From Temnopleurus reevesii (taxonomy: Eukaryota; Echinodermata; Echinoidea; Temnopleuroida; Temnopleuridae), in contig BQKZ01000430.1 of the NCBI GenBank assembly GCA_036244855.1, positions 1 to 35,696 on the forward strand: a stretch of 35,696 nucleotides of DNA. The letters are read 5' to 3'. The translations under genes were made by a program, and so were the position numbers. The notes beneath the pieces are model-generated. The model saw nothing but the letters and a program-made list of their open reading frames with translations. It was not told the DNA's origin and made no database searches. Positions 1 to 12,200 of the stretch are shown one piece after another (the stretch's first letter is position 1; every line of letters begins with the position of its first letter).

Positions 1-84
1 ACCACCCCTTTTCATGCCTGAATACCCATGTGATTCAGACCAGTTTGCAGCAAGATAAACTCACACTCTCTCTCTTCACTTTAG

Positions 85-266
85 ATTTCATGGAAGAACA
101 TTGTGCCATCCCGTGCCCGGTTGACTGTGTGCTTAGTGGTTGGTCAGACTGGAGGTCTTGCACAGGTCGTATGCAAAGTGGCATTGGTAGTACAACTAGG
201 TGGCAGCAGATTATAACGTCAGCTACAAATGGAGGGAGGCCATGCCCAGAGCATAATGACAACTGG
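85..266 (+). CDS. THSD7-like exon 1 of window (TSP1 repeat)
   Basis: Preceded by a pyrimidine tract and CTTTAG, followed by TGG|GTAAGT. It enters with two bases of a split codon and leaves in phase 0. The peptide contains CAIPCPVDC, the TSP1 core SGWSDWRSC and NGGRPCPEHNDNW. The TSP1 domain closes in the next exon at DETKKC. The exact upstream partner exon is outside the window. Confidence 0.85.
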
Positions 267-3200
267 GTAAGTTTGATCATGAGTAGTTTTGAATATTTCC
301 ACTTTTTATAGCCAAATCGTCTCCACGTTCTTTCGTATCGTTGTGAGCGCGTATATTGTGTGTACAAGTAAATGCGAGAGGCTTTCTGTCGCCAGCAATG
401 ACGAAACAGGCGGCAGTGAATGGAGAGGTGACAGATAACACAATAATGCCCTTTTTATTTGGATAGATATTGCTATATAGGGTTTGTAGTTCATTTTTGC
501 ATTTTTAAAAACAAATATTAATGCAACATTGGAAATCCATTACAATCAGTAGATAGACATTCTCTCTATTTCTAACTCATATATTGTTCATGTCATCATT
601 TCTTACATTAGAATTTTGTTCAAACACTCACTCGTGAACATATAGTACAAACATTTCCACTAGAGGGTAGAGGGTTGAAAAAATCATTAATATTTGATAA
701 TTGGGCTTTAATTCTTCTTAAATTTATTTGCTTCTTTGTAGCACATATGTCACAAACCACTTTCTTAATGTATTCAAATTTTATGCATGCTTATTTGTCA
801 CACACACAATGACAAACTTGTTTGTTCTAGAAGGAATGTGGATCGCATTCAGTGGTTGTTGCTGGGTTGGTCAAGCTACATTGTTTGTCCAACCAAAGAA
901 TATTAAGGTATGCAAATAGCATTCTGACTATTGAACCCTCATTATTGTTAACAGCTGAATGCATAGTTCATCTTAGGGCAAACAAAATAAACTTGAATAC
1001 AATATGAAAGTGGTCTATTCTGATGGACAAAAGAATCACTGTATCAGAATAATACTTAGTGATTAAAATTTCCTTGTTATTCATTGCACCTGTTTGTAGT
1101 GACTTAACGACAATACTAAGAATAAGTTTGTATATACACTCTTTATTGTATTCTGTGCCAGGCAAACTTTCAAATTCAGCCTTTGTTTTGAAAGAATGCA
1201 TGAAATTTGAATACATTAGTTAATCAGACTATTTGTGACCCACCATAGCAAAACCCGGCACTTGTCGGCATTCTACAATGTAGAGTAATGGGCCTCTGAA
1301 GGAGGAAAATGGTTCCAATGACCATATTGAGAATTTTGTACTACTGAAAAGTATGACTATTCGTGTTTCTTTTCCAAAAATAATTGTCTCGAAATTCCAT
1401 GACAAAGTGAAGTTATTTATGTTTTTATAAAAACAATTCTATCTGGTTGTGCTTCTAAAACTACCACAATTTNTATATAGGGTTTGTAGTTCATTTTTGC
1501 ATTTTTAAAAACAAATATTAATGCAACATTGGAAATCCATTACAATCACTAGAAAGACATACTCTCTATTGTAATTCATTCTGTTTCTTACTCATTTATT
1601 GTTCGTGTCATCATTTATTACATTAGAATTTTGTTCAAACACTCGCTAGTGCACATAGTACATGCACTACTTTCAAATACAATAGTGACCCAACCCACTG
1701 ATTAACCAAGTTTGAGCAAACTTGTCTATTCATATTTAATCTTTGGGCTCTTATTCCCCTAAAATTCATTTGGTTCTTTGTACCACACATGTTACAAACC
1801 ACTTTCCTAATGTATCCAAATGTTATGCATGCTTGTTTGTTACTTGATATAAAATAATCTTATTTCATAAGAAGGAATGTGGATAGCATTCAGTGGTTGT
1901 TGCTAGGTTGGTCAAGCTGCATTTTTTGTCCCACCCAGCAACATTAATGTATGCAAATAGCATTCTGACTATTGAACCCTCTTCATTGTTGGCAGCTGGA
2001 TACATTGTTGATCTTGGAGCAAACAAGAAAAATTGGAATACATTACGAAAGTGGTCTATTCTGAAGGAAAAAAGAATCACATGACCTGAAAAATATTTAG
2101 TGATCCAAATATCCTTGTCATTCATTGCACCTGTTTGTAGTAACTACAATACTAAGAATCCAGTTTGCATATACACTCTTTGTTGCACTCTCTGCCAGGC
2201 AAACTTTCAATAGCAGCCTTTTGAAAGAATGCATGAAATTTGAATACATTAGTTACAAGACTATTTGGTGTGTTGGTGGGCAAGTATACACATTGTCTAG
2301 GAAAGCAAGGTGGTGGTTCCAGTACATTAACTAATGGGTTGTAGAATGTGGAGAAATCTTCTTGAATCTTAAACATCATATCATGTTTTCTGTTTGAATA
2401 TGGTGGATAAGATGGCGGAGAGGTTAGTCCAGCTTTTGTGTCAATTATTACTTGATATTGTGACTGGAAAATTTGAATATTTTAGTCAGAAATTTATTTC
2501 CAACAATTAATCTAGCGCAACCTAACCTAGCTGACCAAAGACATGTTGCAAATTCCATAACTGACACCCATTATAGGAAAGTTGTTTTATTGTCTTGTTC
2601 AATACTTTTTATGTTGATTAGATTGAACTGATAAGTTAACTGGTAAACTAATTTAGATTAAAATGAGGGATTGCAGTGTAAATTTAAGTAAATGGTTGAA
2701 CTTGACTATATTTTATTTGACAAAACCTTTTCCATGAAGAACTTGCCTCACTGATATTCTGAAACAGTTGACATTTCTGAGACTCCATGTTTCCTGTAAA
2801 AGTTAAGTGAATATTTTTTATAAATGTGGGCTTTATCATGATACCTGCCTCCGCTCCATTCACTCCTGCCTGTTACATCATTGTCGGCGACAGATACCCA
2901 CTTGCATGGTCTGGTATACATAATCAATGCACACACAGCGATATAAAAGAAGGGCGGACACAGATAGCACGATTTATCCTAAATGTGTAATATGACAGTA
3001 AAGATTTTGAACAGTAAAATATGACCATCATGAGCTTATTTCGCTTGAATGTTTGTCATGTAGATTGATGAGACCAAGAAGTGCCGATGGGGTGTAGGTA
3101 GATTGGATGCATCATGGCAAGCAGAGGAATGGCAGAGCTGTGCTGTCAGTAAGGTCATCGGTACGAATGATGGACGAGATTGCGGACCTGGCGTCAAGAG

Positions 3201-6200
3201 GAGAGGTGTCTTGTAAGTACAAACTCATGCTTTATGAATCTAAGATGGCTAGTTCTTATTCTTCCTATTAGGGAAAAAACTCTATTAAAAAAAAATTGTA
3301 AAAATATTTTACAAATCGTTTAACTAGGCAAGCTAATAATTTATTTATCCCAAATTTTAAGTATCAGTTCTCACGCAACACAATTACATTCAGCGGACCA
3401 ACATTATGGAATTCGATTCCTGATAAACTAAAAAATTGTCCAACATTGTCGTCCTTTAAACGCAAATATAAAGTTTTTCTCCTCAGCCCATGAATTTTAT
3501 TCCCCCTTCCGCCTCCTTGTCAGTTTGTTTTGTTTTGTATCCTGGTTGTTATTTTCAGGAAATACATTTTTCTTTTGATAATTCATTTTCATTATAAAAG
3601 TATTTTGTTATTGATTGTATAGCAATGATAATTGTTAGTAATTTTCCATTGTCACTTCTATACATATATTTAAATTGTTCTAAGGGAAAAGGCCTAGATA
3701 GGTCATTTTGGCCTTTGTCATTCCCCGCCACATATTGATTGCTTGTTTTATTATTGTTCACTTTTTTAATGTATTTTGATTGTTTTGTTACATGTACCTG
3801 GTGTTTTTAATCGATTTGTGGAAATAAATGAACTGAACTGAACTGAACTCTCATCGTTGCTGTCTTTACCCCTGATGTTTATTGGGTTGATTTTTATCAT
3901 GCAATCATGTACTGTTATTTTACCAAGCAATATTCAAACATTTATTAAGTATTTTTAATGTTTTTATCTTCTTTTCTCCTGTGTTCATTTTCCCTAGATG
4001 TGTGATTCCTGTAGAACATGGTTTCAGAGCGCAGGAGACAAACCTATCTGAATGTGATGCCCGTCGGAAGCCTGAACTAGTAGATGCTTGCATTGAACAT
4101 TGTCCAGGGCAGTGTGTGGTCAGCAGTTGGTCTCAGTGGACTTCATGTCCACAGGTAAGGATATGTGTAAGGAAAGGGTCAGTTTGTTTGATTGAAATTC
4201 ATTCTTTATACAGCACTCTTAGTGAAAATTCGCAAAATCATAGTAAATTTTGGAAAAGAATAAAAGTTATCCAGTTAGCAAGAGTCAAAAAAGGAAAAGA
4301 GAGATGAATCTTTAAAGACCCTTGTAATGTTGATTAAATCAGTTAATCATTTTTTTCTAAGAAGGGGATAAGGTCTAAGACTGGAAGTAATTTTGAATAT
4401 TCCCTACAGTATGTCATTATCTGTATGACCTGTGACGTTTTAAATTATTTTGCTGTAGTGATGATTCCCATGGTAATTGATTTGTAGAAATGTTTTCTCT
4501 ATTGCTTAAAGCCTTTTTGTTAGTGGCAATTGCAGATTTTAATGCTTAACTAAGTATTGGCTACATTCCTCTTCTTTGTGGTGGCAGGAGTGGGATATAA
4601 ACCCACAAAGTCAAGAAAGACTACCAGTTACCTTGAATATAATTTCTTCATTATAGGACTGCCAACAAGACACCTTCCGATACCGCGACCGTCACATCCT
4701 TCGTAATCCGATTGACACCTTAGACGGTAACGGTGACGAGTCGAACCCCCTTGGCTGCCCCCACCTCACCGAGCGAGAGGCATGTATGGCTGGAATTAAC
4801 TGCTTCACCTACACCTGGAACTCAACTGAATGGAGCCCATGCCAGCTGGAGAACGGCAAGATCTGTGGGGAAGGGGTTCAGGATAGGCTCCTGCAATGTC
4901 TGCGAAGCGATGGACGTATCGTCGAGGTCTCAAAGTGTGAAGAGGTAATATAATTACAAACGATATTCCGCTGTGCTTAATGATTACAGTGCGTTAGAAC
5001 CAATCATATTGTAATATGACAGGGAAAAACGGGAGATGTCAATAAAAAATTGCACTTTATCGGGCTATTAAACAAAATCTATATACATTGGTTTTTATTC
5101 AGTCCCCCACAATACCATTATGTACAAACCTATCTACTCTGACAGCTTAACAAACAATCCATTCAACTTTACAAGTGTTTATGTGTGTAGAATATTCACT
5201 TTCTTCTTGTCGATAAGTGCCGCAAATGATATTGGTTGATGAATAGTCATTGAAATTATGAAAAGGCATGCAATCAAAAGCAAGCGTTTTGCTTCCTGCC
5301 ATGAAGTTTCATCTGCAGTGTTCATCTATTGTTCTGCTAGATCAATTACCATCTTCATGTTAAAAAACAGCCTATCAGGTGTAGATATGAAACTGTTCGT
5401 GTTCTTCAATGCAATGTATGATTTTATACTGACTTTTTAATTTATTATTTGGAAATTGTACTAACCTATAAAATGTTTTTTTGATTTGTCTTGCAGTATT
5501 CTACTTCTATGCCTTTGACGACCTCCCAGTCATGTGTTGTAGAGTGCCCTGTAGATTGTACACTTACACAATGGAGTGAATGGACAGAATGCTCAAAAAC
5601 ATGTGGCAACGATGGTAAGTGGATATAATCTATTATCTCTCATACATTTTTAGATACTATTCTTCACATCTTATTGGATATATGTAATACATTACATACA
5701 TGTAAAGCACTTCAAATTATACAATAAAAGACTTTTGAAGTATTCATGGAATTGGTAATATTAATTTTAGATACGTAAAATAAAATTTTATTGTAATCAG
5801 AAATGAAGTTATATGTAATCTTGTTTTTTCCTTAAAGCCCAAGTATAGTATATCATTTTATCTAGATTTGAAGTAAAAATTTGGCAATAAAAATAATTTA
5901 CCCAAACTTTATTTGGGCTTTAAAAGTCACTAGTACAGTATATGTATATTATTCAATGTCCAATTATCTTAACTCACGATAAGGAATGTTTTCATATAGC
6001 ATAAATATATATCTTTCAAGAGCAATCGGAATTGAAAAAACTCATTGTGAATGTAAAAAATGACATAATTTATAAAAATTCAGACTTTCAACCTAATTTT
6101 ATGCTTTTAAATATTTTTTGTACATTGAGTAATTTCTTTGAATTTTGATATCATCACATTATGAAGATTCATTCATAGTCCTTTAATTTACTTGTCCAAT

Positions 6201-9200
6201 CCAGCTGTAAGAACGAGACAGCGCAGTATTCTACAGGAGCCCAACCAGAAGGGACGACCATGTCCTGCTACCCTCATTCAAGATAAACCATGCAAGGCTG
6301 TACCGTGCTATGATTGGGATATCACACAGTGGACAGAATGCACAACAATAGTAGGTTCATGCCATATAGTGTTTATCAAGCTCCGCAATATAGATCTTTT
6401 CTAAAGAGAGAATTGAAAACTATGTTATATTCACAGATTATAAGCAAATTATCCACAAAATACTCATTAAGACATATATGTACCATGCAAGGCTGTACCG
6501 TGTTATGACTGAGCCATCATCGTGGAGTAGACAGAATGCACAACAATAGTAGGTTGATGCCACTTATTGTTTATCAAGCTCTGCATGATGGATATTTTTA
6601 AGAGAGTATTATATTGCAAACTGTGTTATAAATTCCACAGATTATAAGCAAATTATCCACAAAATATTGGTTCCTGGAAAACCTAAGGGGCACTTGTGTT
6701 TTTTAGAGGCAAAAAGTGTTTCTAGAATTTTCTCATGAGGAATTGCTCATATATAATTCTATTCTTTAAAATCAAAAGCAAAAGTTAAACTTCTGCAGTC
6801 TTAATGAATAACAAATGAAAATACACTTTACATCTTCTCCATCTCTTATATAAGTCATTTTAGTTGTGTTTTGAAATCATTTATCATATCTTATGTTTCA
6901 GTACTACATAAACTTTTCATTACAGGGTTGTCAATTAAGCTACTATTTGTTATTTTGTCCATTGTAACAGATTGGGGAATGTGGCGCAGGCATTCGTAAG
7001 AGGAATGTAACATGCCGTCAACCCAACGGTGTCGCTGTAGACGATAGCTTTTGTCTTTTGACTAGGAGTAATGAGATATATCAGAAGAATATGAACATCA
7101 CATCACATGGACATGAATTCTTAGAGGTGAGTTACAAGTTGGACAATAATCTGTCATTGTACTTTAGGTAATAACATCTTGTTAACTTCTCCAACAGATG
7201 GTTGAATTTACTTGTGGAAATCAACATTGCTGATTAACAATCTTCTACCAAACTTATGAGAATCTGATAAGAATACTAATATTATATGTTAATGTGACTC
7301 AACCGGTCCGGACACAGTGAGGATTGACAGATTGAGAATTATCTATTGAGTCTGTGGGTGATGGTGCATGGCCATTCTTAGTTGGTAGAGTGATTTGTCT
7401 GGCTAATTCCGATACACATTTCCTCACATGGGTTTGAAATCCTTTCTCAAATCATATTTAAACCCTTATACAGGTTCAATAAAACTTTACAGATAGCTAG
7501 TGCATCCATATTGAAATAAAAACCTGATATTAAAATATTGTTCTGAAATACCATGTCATTTTATTTCTTTGCCCCAATACCTGCTTGTATATCCATCCTC
7601 GGACTCTCTATACAGGGAAAGCATTCTCACATATTCGTGAGAACTTTCATTTATATACTCATACCTTTAAAATAGAAAATGATTTTAATGCGACACACAC
7701 ATTTTAGCAGTCATTATGATGTTTGTTTTTTCAATGTTTTAGAGAGAACACGCTTGTGAAGTTCCATGCCCTGGTGAATGCCATCATACATCATGGAGTC
7801 AATGGAGTGTGTGTCACAGAACATGTGTGCAAGGAAGACCTATTGGTAAGGATTAGAAAAGAAAATATGGACTTTTCAACTGATATCAGGAGAATGCCAC
7901 AATATACATCACAGAGCATAATGGAGTGTATGTCAAATTGGAGTGGGACAGGAGTAAGAAGATCGGTGGTTGTACCTTTTCGTTATATTTTAGGTTTATG
8001 GAAGACTCATGCAAAGTTATTTATGGCTGTAAGTAAAAGAGGGAAGTAAAAAAAAAATTGATTAAGATGTCTCTTTGCCAGTCCTCAAATCACATTTTCT
8101 GAACATTACTTAATTACTCTTACCAGCTGATGTTGGAAAATAAATGTAATTTTTTTAAATACATGACTGGTGACCCTTTCTCTGGTGCCAACTCAGAGAC
8201 ATAGGGTTTATCATTGAGTGCAGGAAAGGCACATCATAGCTACATAGCTTGATAAACCCACAACCAGAAATATTCTTTAAGAATGACATATTATATAATT
8301 TCATGATTTTCAGGTTCTGAAGGTATCCAAGTGAGATCTCGAGCAAGTCTTACAACTGATAGGGTCTGCTCAGGAGATGACTGGGAGACTAGAACATGCT
8401 CAGGTTAGTATTATATCACTTACGTTTGTGACTGATTTCTTTGCAAAATATGATGATTTGTGTAGAAGGAAATGGATTATTGTGGGAAAGAAATTCTTTC
8501 AAAACCCAATATTTTTTAACATGCAAATAATTGTTATTGTAGCCTCCAAACTATTTTGAATTATAAACTTGTGCAACAAAAGTGCAACAAAAATATCAAA
8601 TTCTAGCATTATACCACTATGCCATATATATAAAAGCAAGAGATTAAGATATCTTTGTGCTTATTTTTCAAAAATAAAAAAATTCATATCCATATGAGAA
8701 GAGATGGCAATCACCCCTCATAAGAAATGGGGAAAACAATTAAAACATGGATTGTTTTTCTGCTTTTTAAGCTGTCTATAAATCCTTTTCCATTTACATG
8801 GTTGAATTGGTAGTAAATGGTTTCTGCACATCATACTCGTATTACAATTCAAGCATTTTTAAGGTACAGCTTTCATTTTTAACAGAACATTATCTTGATT
8901 CTATTGATTTGGTTTTTTTTTATTTAGGGGAGCGATGTTACTTGTTTGAGTGGTTTGTAGGTGAGTGGGAGAGAGATCAACGTGATGTTTGGTGTAGGAG
9001 GTCAGATGGGCTCAATGTAACTGGTAAGTGTGTAAATTACCTGGGCGGTGTTTCACCAAATCATTTTTAAAGTCACGCAAGCCTTTGGGAAAGACTAGAG
9101 TACATTAATGGGTGTAATATGTGTAATATTTTCAATCATTTAGCGCAAGAACTGATACCAGACATGTGTAAAATCTTTCTTAAAGTCTTTCGTAACTTGA

Positions 9201-12200
9201 TGAAACACCGCCCTGGGTTGTGTTTCGTAAAGCTGTTCATAGAGGTACGCACAACTCTATGAATGACTGGTGACCCTCCCTAAAGTGTGATTCAGTGCCA
9301 GGGATCATCCTTGCATGAAAGAAAGGGTCACCAGTCATTCATACAGTCATGCGTACATCTATGAACAGCTTTGTGAAACAAAACTCGCTTCTGTATACAT
9401 TCGATCTAGGGTGATATTGCAAGAATGTTATGGTTTATTGCAAGCAATGGTTGGTTAACCTAATCAATTAAGATCTTTGTTGTAGGCAAATATCCTAGAT
9501 GCAAAGACTGTGGGCCAGTCAAATTGTTCCTCTTACTTAACATTTGATTACAACTTCCTTGCAAAAGCTCTTTGGTCATTCAATTTCAAATGACCAGCGT
9601 TTATATAATTTAATGACCATGAATGTTTCATCTTAATATTAAAATGATAGCCAAGTGCTAAACTCTATTCTGTTAAATATATGCTATTGCTACACATGTC
9701 AGATAATTTAATCAGAAACCATGAAATGAATGAGAAGTTTGTACATTACAATATGCTTTAGCAATCCGAAACTAAGAAAGACACAAGTTGATTCATAGCA
9801 ATGTAAAATATGACATATTACCTGTTGTGATGAAAATGTTTGATATGAGTTATGTGATATCTCCCATGATATTATGTGATGTGGTTATAAATTACATGGT
9901 AATTAAAAATAAAACATCTAGTAGCTGTAAATATAAGTACATCAGGAAACCAACATAAGATGAATTGGCAATTAACAACTTATTACATTTGTTATCATTT
10001 CAGGTGCCTGTGCTCTTGAAAGACCATTGAGCAGATCTATTTGTAATCCAGAATGCCACATCGCATCATCATAATGCACAGAGGATAATAAATGTGTATG
10101 TGATGATGGTTACAAAGCCATTTATAGGTAAGTTTAAACAACTCATTGTAAATCTTGTCCATCATTTCTAGTTTACTTTGAATATTGGAAACAATTTAGA
10201 TATTTGTCACTAATTATTACACCACCTGGATTCTCATAATTGACATGAAGCCCAGCTGCATATTTTCTGTTCTTGAATCTTTTCGGTAGTCTTGCTGTCC
10301 TGGAGAGGGAAGTGTTGTGTTGTGTGTCATGCGATATTTATTAATTCAATATTCTTGATGGGTTAGTTTACCATACATCTTAGAATCTGCAACATGATAC
10401 ATAGTAACAATTACAAATAAAGTCATTGGCAATACATCAATATTCTGTGAGATGATATTCATATCCCACCGCTGCCACCGAATTCTGTATTCTTAAACAA
10501 AATCATAACATCTTGTAAAGTAGAATTGATAATAAAATTTAGAATTTATATTGATCCTTATCATGTCGACGACTGCTCAAAGCACTTTCAATATTATCCA
10601 GTCACACAGAATTGTGTTCATACATTATATATAGATGTTGCACAATATTGGCCTCTAAATCTGAAGGGGCAGGGATCAAATCCTTTGTCGGATTACCAGG
10701 GTTTTATTTGTTATGTTCCTCTCAACCCTTTTCCTTTTTAATCCCAGCAATATTAATTCTGACCCATCTGCTGTAATCAAATTATGTGCCTTTTCATAGA
10801 GAGACTACAACTATTCAGCGATTATATTTTGAAAATACAATCAAACCTGTCTTAGTGGCAACCTGTCTTTAGTGACCACCTGTCTTTAATGGTCACATAA
10901 ACTGGTTCCCTGTAGATGAGAATGTGACTTATAGAGCCTGTCTATAGAAGTCACCTGTCTCCAGTTGCCACTTTTTCTGTTTCCATTGGCTGGCCACTGT
11001 AGACAGGTTTTACTGTATAGCATAATCATTATACCTTTGATGTTTCCTTTCTAGTATGACCAGTGGTCAACTGGAGGCCTGCTTGCATGTAGGATTCATG
11101 TCCCCTATGGTGCACACAGAGGCAGACCCATCACTATCTGCTGGCCCATCAGGTAGTTCTGCCGGAGATCTCATCAATTCAGGGGAGACAGGGACAGGGG
11201 ATTCGGTCAACAATGCCTGGAATAATAATGCCAAGCCCAATACAACACCAAAATCACCACAACAACAATCATTTCTAGGTATGTATTTACAGACTCGGTG
11301 GATTTGCGACAAAGTTGCAATTGATCACATATCAACTGCAAATCAGTTTGGATATGTAACACACACTCTCATTTGCGGCTGGTATGCACTTTTAACAAGA
11401 CACGCATGAAACAATTCATTTGATTGGTGCGTTCCTATAAACGACAATTTGCCATCAATTGCAACTTTCAAACAACACCCCGTTAGTGTAGTGAAACCAA
11501 TAGACTAGGGTGATGATAAATTGCAGGATCTGCTGGGAGAACAACGTGTAGGACAGAAGTGACTACCCTGAGTAAATAATAATTAGTTTATTATATTTAA
11601 AAGTAAATTTCATTATTTTCATGAGATTAAAATCTCATTATTCAATATTTTCCTAATGTGATGATCAGTTACTCAATCTTCCAATTTTTATGTTCCTTCT
11701 GTTTCAAGCTTTGTGTTTTGACCAGCTTGATCCATCTGTGTCTTTTTTCAGAACTAATCCCATGAAATATCCTTTTCCTTCTCTACCAACGCATAAGGAA
11801 CACATGAGGATACCAAAGTCTGTTGTTCTCAGTTATTCATTGTGTTTCTTGTGATAAAGTTGTGATGTCAAATATTTGACTGACATCATGTGGACCGGCA
11901 AGTTTTGAATACAATTTAAAATTGCAATATTTCTATGAAGTAATGCATTTGCAACTAATGTTGTTTATGAAACTAATTTTAATATTTTGTTTTCTTTATC
12001 TTTCCAGCTTCGCTTCCTCCTTGGGTGTATGCAATAGCAGCAGTTGTAGTCCTTCTTATTGTGATTGTAGCTGTAGTTCTCTGCTGTGCAAAGTAAGTTT
12101 GTCAATTATGGAATTAGGATTTTAAGTTCAAATATAAAGATTTTCTAACAATATCCCTAAAGTAACTTATTTTTATAATGTTTCGCTTCTTCATTTTAAC

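Larger units (their letters stand above)
267..3063 (+). other. Intron with duplicated ~0.8 kb block and an N
   Basis: A 2.8 kb intron. Positions 474 to about 1240 are repeated at 1474 to about 2275, directly after a single N at 1473. The rest (about 2340-3063) is unique-looking AT-rich DNA in which I see no exon or recognisable element. Short open frames here have no family resemblance. Confidence 0.7.

Noticed and set aside
728..2379. Paired open frames on both strands in the duplicated block of intron 1, similar between the two copies
   Set aside because: The similarity follows from the DNA duplication. The frames are interrupted differently in each copy, show no protein family features and sit in an inverted-repeat element.
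9043..9389. CRISPR-like or tRNA-like palindromes
   Set aside because: There is no regular spacer pattern and no cloverleaf or anticodon arm. The genome is clearly eukaryotic with introns, so short inverted-repeat transposons explain the palindromes.
10072..10074. Selenocysteine-type or programmed readthrough of the in-frame stop
   Set aside because: The codon is TAA, not TGA, and no readthrough-type CTA context follows (it is TGC). An error, polymorphism or real truncation is simpler.
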